NCBI GenBank assembly: GCA_036936605.1
Contig: JAUPFV010000001.1
Location: forward strand, 245,766,925 to 245,830,924
DNA: 64,000 nucleotides
DNA from: Limnanthes douglasii subsp. nivea
Taxonomy: Eukaryota > Streptophyta > Magnoliopsida > Brassicales > Limnanthaceae
Reading direction: 5' to 3'
The position numbers were made by a program, and so were the translations under genes. Under the pieces are notes generated by a model. It ran no database searches, was not told the origin of the DNA, and saw only the letters and a program-made list of their open reading frames with translations. Positions 59,612 to 64,000 of this stretch are shown piece by piece. The stretch's first letter is position 1. Every line of letters begins with the position of its first letter.

Positions 59612-59627
59612 AACTACTATAATTATC
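59612..59627. repeat. Target site duplication, left
   Basis: AACTACTATAATTATC, identical to 60470-60485. Confidence 0.85.
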
Positions 59628-60469
59628 ACAATGCAAATCTGGCTTGATGGAAAAAAAAGGGGTTTCTAGAGAGAGAAACTCTCGCCTCTCTCTAGAAACC
59701 CTAATTAGGGTTTGAGACCCAGCCGTCAATTGCCATTTTTAGGTAATTCAATCCTTTTCTTTTATAATCTAGATTTTTCTTTTTGGAGTTTTAAATCTAG
59801 AGTTTATCCATTCCTCTCTTTCGAGTTATGGTCGTCTCTTTGGTAAACCTTATATTTCTTTTGTTTCATCTTCCTACTATTTGGATTTCATAGCCTTGGT
59901 TTCCAACTCCTCTGAACGAGGATCGATAAGTATCACAATTGTTGAAGACTTTGCTGGCCGTGGTTTCGCCGTGAAGGTGCATCCACTAGTAAAACAGGCG
60001 ACTTCAGCGATTTCTCGGTACGTTTTTCGCGCGGTACTCTTCGATCTGAAGTCTGAGTTCATCAGATCTGAAGTCTGAGACGATGGATTCCATCAGATCT
60101 GAAGTCTGAGACGTAGTATCCATCAGATCTGAAATCTGAGTCGATGGTTTCTATTAGATCAAAAGTTTGAGACGTAGTATCCATCAGATCTGGTTCGTAA
60201 GACGTTTGTTTGTGTCTGCTGCAAGATTATGTCTATCTTTTTCATAGTTGTATTTAGACGCCGGAATCTGTCTGGATTGTATTTCCGTATTTAGGTACTG
60301 GAATCGATTTTTATTGTACTTCCGATATATTTAGGTGCCGAAATCTTTATCGTCGGTAGTATTTAAGTATTTAGTACTTCTGATGTCGGAATCTGTTTCC
60401 ACCGAATATTTTGTATTACACTGTAAATTTTTTTTATTATAAATTTAATGCTTTTAAAAACCAAAAAAA
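59628..60469 (+). mobile_element. Non-autonomous LINE-like retroposon
   Basis: An 842-bp insert bounded by perfect 16-bp direct repeats and ending in CCAAAAAAAA, the hallmarks of target-primed reverse transcription. Its 5' part has a 16-bp palindrome (59660-59675 with 59686-59701) around CTCTCTCTAGAAACCCTAAT, like many plant L1 5' leaders. There is no RT. Inside are a 30-nt minisatellite and GTATTTAGGT..CGGAATC units of about 50 nt. A 65-codon ORF at 59881 has no domain I know. Possibly an internally deleted LINE or a retroposed transcript. Confidence 0.7.
60038..60193. repeat. 30-nt minisatellite in the retroposon
   Basis: Five copies of CATCAGATCTGAAGTCTGAG followed by ACGATGGATTC or ACGTAGTATC. 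Two spacer types alternate, suggesting a higher-order 61-nt unit. Confidence 0.85.
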
Positions 60470-60485
60470 AACTACTATAATTATC
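60470..60485. repeat. Target site duplication, right
   Basis: AACTACTATAATTATC after the A tail. Confidence 0.85.
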
Positions 60486-61194
60486 CATTTCAAGGTTCAT
60501 ATTACCTTCGCTTCGTAATTATAACCGAACTTATACTAACTTTTATTTTGAGCTTTGTTTGAATGTTAGAAACTAGCGGCTTACAAATCTAATTTGACAG
60601 CTAGTTCATTTATATACGGCAGAACTCTGACCAGTAACCATGATGCTTTCTTTAATTCATATCAAGTCTGTATTCTTCGAATTGTGTTATAATAATTATT
60701 TTGTAATATGCGTTAAGTTAACAAATGTAAATTATCGATATGGTGATATTATTGTACATAAAACTTATGAATATGGATTTACAGAACAAGATGCATGATA
60801 CAATGTGAGAGAATTTTTAAAGGATGATGAATCATCATAATCAATTGTCGGCTGATGGCTGTTAAAAGTTCGAATAGATGTTATGAAAATTTTATTTAGT
60901 CCTCTGGTTTTCTAGGCCACTATACTAATTAATATATATAATTATTTATAAAAAAGTTATCAATTAATCTTTACATTATAATATATTTTTGGTTTTAATA
61001 AATTTGAAGTCAATTAATATCTTTCAATAGGGTGAATAAAATAAGGTCTTACTTTATTTAATGTACGCAACTTTATTATATAGTACTATAAATTAAATTT
61101 TATCATTATCGTTGTTGTCCAGCTAAGATCATCGTTTAGCCGAAGTACTAATCGATATATCAATTAACGGACTTTCGGAAAAAACAATTATCCA
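60486..61194. other. Intergenic, AT-rich
   Basis: No recognised feature. Confidence 0.4.
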
Positions 61195-61807
61195 TGTTCA
61201 ATACGAGCATTAAATAAAAGAGAGAATAAATAAGACCAAACACATGAAATAAGTTTAACATGTTTGAATTGTAGAGATAATCCTACATCTACGGAGAATA
61301 TCTACGGAGAATATGTTTTTTTCTTATTAAATAGGGGACAGAAAGACTCTCAAACACAAAAGACTCAATTATTATTGGTAACAAAAGATTATGTGATTTA
61401 TAAAAACAATATTTTGTGTTTATCTCTAACTGCACTTATCTCACAAAAATGTGGACGTATTTCTCTATCTTAAAAAATATATTGCTTACAAATTTCTCCG
61501 CAATTTGCATAACAATATCTCTTTTTTATAGGATGACTCTCATAACTCCTAAACAATTAATTAATCCAATTAATATAAAAATACTATTAATAGAAAATTT
61601 AATTAATATAGAATATCAAATTAACATAGAAAATAAAATCAATAGGAAATCTAATTAATATAGAAATCCAATTCATATAAAAAAAATATAATTAATTTAG
61701 ATTTATAATTAATATAGAATATCAAATTAATAAGAAATCTAATTAATATAGAATATCAATATAAATAGAAGATTTCGGTTTGAGTTACTTTTATCATACA
61801 CTTAACA
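61195..61807 (-). repeat. Copia 2 3' LTR
   Basis: On minus it runs from TGTTAAGTG (61807) to ATTGAACA (61195). It includes a 20-30 nt ATATTAATT-rich tandem (61550-61770). Similar in landmarks and order to 13207-14098, but about 280 bp shorter. Confidence 0.65.
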
Positions 61808-61829
61808 ATTCTCCACATAGACTTATAGT

Positions 61830-62960
61830 AACTCCAATATCTATTGCATCTAAAGATCTCCTCTTTAGAGACCAACTCACCTTCATCCAAGACTTGCACT
61901 AGTCTCATGCAGTTCGTGAGCTTTGAAATTGGTAATACCTTGGTCAGAGCTTTCGAAGGATTTTCTTCGCTAACAATCTTATCTACCTTCACTTGCTCAT
62001 TCTCTACCGTGTCTCGAATGAAGTGAATCTTAATGTTTACATGTGTAGTTCGCTCATAAAACTTTGAATTTTTCATCAAATGAATGGAACTAGTGTTATC
62101 ATATAACTAAACCACATCTTGCTCCACACTAGTGAGTTCATGAACACTTCCGTCAGCAGAATAGCTTCCTTCATGGCTTTTGTAGCATTCATATACTTGG
62201 CTTTAGTAGACGATATTCCAACGACCTTCTATGTATAAGAATTTCAACTAACCATTGCTTCAAGAATAATAAACAAATAACCCACAGTATAATGTTTTCG
62301 TGAATATGTTACTTGCATAATCGAAGGCTACATACCCTTTCAACAATATATCACATGTATCGTTCTGATTATAATACAACTCTATCGAAACTGAACCCTT
62401 CAAGTATCTCATAAGTCACTTGAGTGCATGCCAATGCGGATTTCCCGGATTTGACATGAATCTACTCAGAACACTTACAGTGCATGAAATATCATGTCTC
62501 GTGCAAATTATAGCATACATAATGCTGCCAATAAAATAGGCATAAGGTATCCCCAACATACACTTATTATTTGATGCTTTGGTTGGTGCTTCATTGGTAA
62601 TGAGTTTGAATTGGAAACCAATGGAAATTCCAAGTGTTTTTTCTTTCGACATTAAGAGCTTCGTTACAACCTTTTGTATATATTTTTGTTAAAATAAAAA
62701 TGAACCCCCCTTCGGCATGTTCTTTTTTATCTTAATACCAAGTATCATCTTAGCCTCTCTAAAATCCTTTATCTCAAACTCTCATTTTAGCTGAGTTTTT
62801 ACCAGCTTCAATATTTATCCTATATTTTCCAGCTAGTATTTCATCAACATATAACAACAATAGGACTTGTCTCTCCACACGTGTCTCCTCATTCTAATAG
62901 ATACAATTTTCATTGTCAGTGTTATCTGAAATTGGCATTGAGAAATGTTTTGACTATAAT
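61830..62960 (-). pseudogene. Copia 2 RT end and RNase H
   Basis: From right: LLLLYVDEILAGKYR (RT catalytic site with YVDE for YVDD, about 62870-62830), FEIKDFREAKMILGI, YAYFIGSIMYAIICTRHDIS (62530-62470), SRFMSNPGNPHWHALK, then after breaks HVNIKIHFIRDTVEN and VKVDKIVSEENPSKALTKVLP (62045-61935). Stops and frameshifts throughout. Confidence 0.82.
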
Positions 62961-63059
62961 AGACTTAAGTTTAGGCAACCATTATATTGTTGATATATGT
63001 TGAGAGACAGTTTGCGGGTTGCTGACTATTCACTATTTACGAATAAAGGTTCTACATTT

Positions 63060-63140
63060 CTTTTGATTATGACCAATGTGATAACAATGAGAGTAGTAGT
63101 TTGGTCTGGGACCATAAGAAACTTCTTGCTAAAATCCATC
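63060..63140 (-). pseudogene. Copia 2 gag zinc-knuckle remnant
   Basis: PNYYSHCYHIGHNQKKCR fits a CxxC..GH..C knuckle with the first Cys changed to Tyr. Confidence 0.5.
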
Positions 63141-63200
63141 AGAGTTACCAAAACTAATGCAAAGTTTATGTATTAGTTTTTTGAATAAATCATGCTCAAT

Positions 63201-64000
63201 CCATGTCTAACAACAATTATACATGGTCTGCCTCTTTTAGGGAGCCTAAACATTTAAAATGTGACCTAGAGAGTAAGCTAAAACCCTAATTGAGTCCTCA
63301 TTATACATGGAGGATGGTATATTTATTAGAATTTAAATCATTGAATATTGGATTAAATATATGAGCTTGTTCGAATAAATGATCCGACCTTAAAAAAATA
63401 TATAATAGCAAAGTAAATATTAAATATTAAATAATTAGAATTAAACATCATCATTTAACATATAACCAAGCTTTTATCTCATTTTTTTCCGCTTCATCTT
63501 CCTGCTTCACCTTTATATTCAACATTACTATCTTCATTTGCCTATTATATTTTCTTCTTCCCCCTCTTCATTTTTTTCTTTAACAAAATGCATTTGTAAG
63601 AGTTATGATCGGCTACAATTCGAACTGGTTCCTACATATTTTGCAGATCAACGAAATTCTTATGATATGGTCACTTCCACATAACATGAAATCATATATT
63701 TGTTTGAAAAAAAATATCAATTGTTGATAAAAATATATTTGTTTAATCAAATCCATTCGTGAGAGCTATGGTCGGCTATAATTTTGAACTGGTTCTTACA
63801 TATCTTGTAGATCAACAGATTTCCAATGACAGGGTCACTTCCATGTAACATAAAATCATATATTTGTTTGTAACACATCAATTGTTGAAACACTTCAAAC
63901 ATATGATTTCTCAATAAATAGTGGATGTCACCCATCCATCAAAATTTGCGATCTGTAAGATATGCAAAAATCAATTTAAAAAATGTAACCGATTGTAGCT
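63201..64000. other. AT-rich right end, with 163-bp-period duplication
   Basis: A segment of about 130 nt occurs at 63601 and again at 63764. Each copy contains CGAACTGGTT/TGAACTGGTT, GTAGATCAAC or GCAGATCAAC, GGTCACTTCCA and AAATCATATATTTGTTTG. On minus the right copy reads YDFMLHGSDPVIGNLLIYKI; I do not recognise it. No other gene. Confidence 0.5.

Larger units (their letters stand above)
61195..63200 (-). mobile_element. Ty1/copia element 2, deletion derivative
   Basis: 3' LTR 61195-61807, polypurine-like CTATGTGGAGAAT on minus, then the last part of pol. Upstream a zinc-knuckle remnant appears only about 100-150 bp before RT, so protease, integrase and most of RT are gone. Same LTR family as 13207-14098. 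Confidence 0.72.

Overview
This window looks like nuclear DNA of a dicot plant. It is AT-rich, has GT/AG introns, and is built mainly of plant-type mobile DNA: Ty3/gypsy (Tat-like) and Ty1/copia LTR elements, plant L1-type LINEs, Mutator-like (MuDR and FAR1) transposases, plant mobile domain (PMD) genes, a SINE and MITEs. Only one ordinary host gene is clear, an NRT1/PTR (NPF4-type) transporter at the left end on the minus strand. I found no rRNA, true tRNA or CRISPR array.

Layout. 0.5-2.6 kb: NPF4-like gene in four exons. 2.8-3.1 kb: hAT-like MITE. 4.8-7.5 kb: four-exon PMD gene with five in-frame stops, flanked by clusters of short hairpin repeats. 8.4-9.8 kb: unknown small ORF converging on a truncated FAR1/MULE transposase. 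10.0-13.0 kb: decayed L1 LINE. 13.2-14.1 kb: copia LTR. 17.4-19.6 kb: decayed MuDR transposase with its own repeat family. 21.6-23.5 kb: decayed FAR1 transposase fused to an OTU-like protease domain, with a SINE in the place of the catalytic core. 24.0-33.6 kb: Tat-like gypsy element A (minus). 34.8-36.3 kb: second PMD pseudogene (minus). 38.2-38.9 kb: long-TIR element with a minisatellite core. 40.6-40.9 kb: gypsy scrap. 42.8-58.2 kb: copia element 1 (minus), interrupted by Tat-like gypsy element B (44.4-54.7 kb), which has a clean 5-bp target duplication. 58.9-59.3 kb: MITE. 59.6-60.5 kb: non-autonomous LINE-like retroposon with a 16-bp target duplication. 61.2-63.2 kb: deletion derivative of a second copia family, whose LTR is also the one at 13.2 kb.

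The two Tat-like elements share an unusual layout: gag-protease, then a stop, then RT-RNase H-integrase on the minus strand, with a separate opposing ORF between integrase and the 3' LTR. That opposing ORF has its own TATA-like box and runs toward integrase. An amber codon sits at the same protease/RT position in both copies, and a 50-nt noncoding block between the convergent ORFs is kept in both. These shared features, and the private hairpin or short-repeat clusters around the PMD and MULE genes, are the most interesting signals here. Nearly all transposon genes are broken by stops, frameshifts or deletions. Element B is the youngest and best preserved: its gag-pol is one frame of about 1,930 codons with four stop codons and no frameshift.
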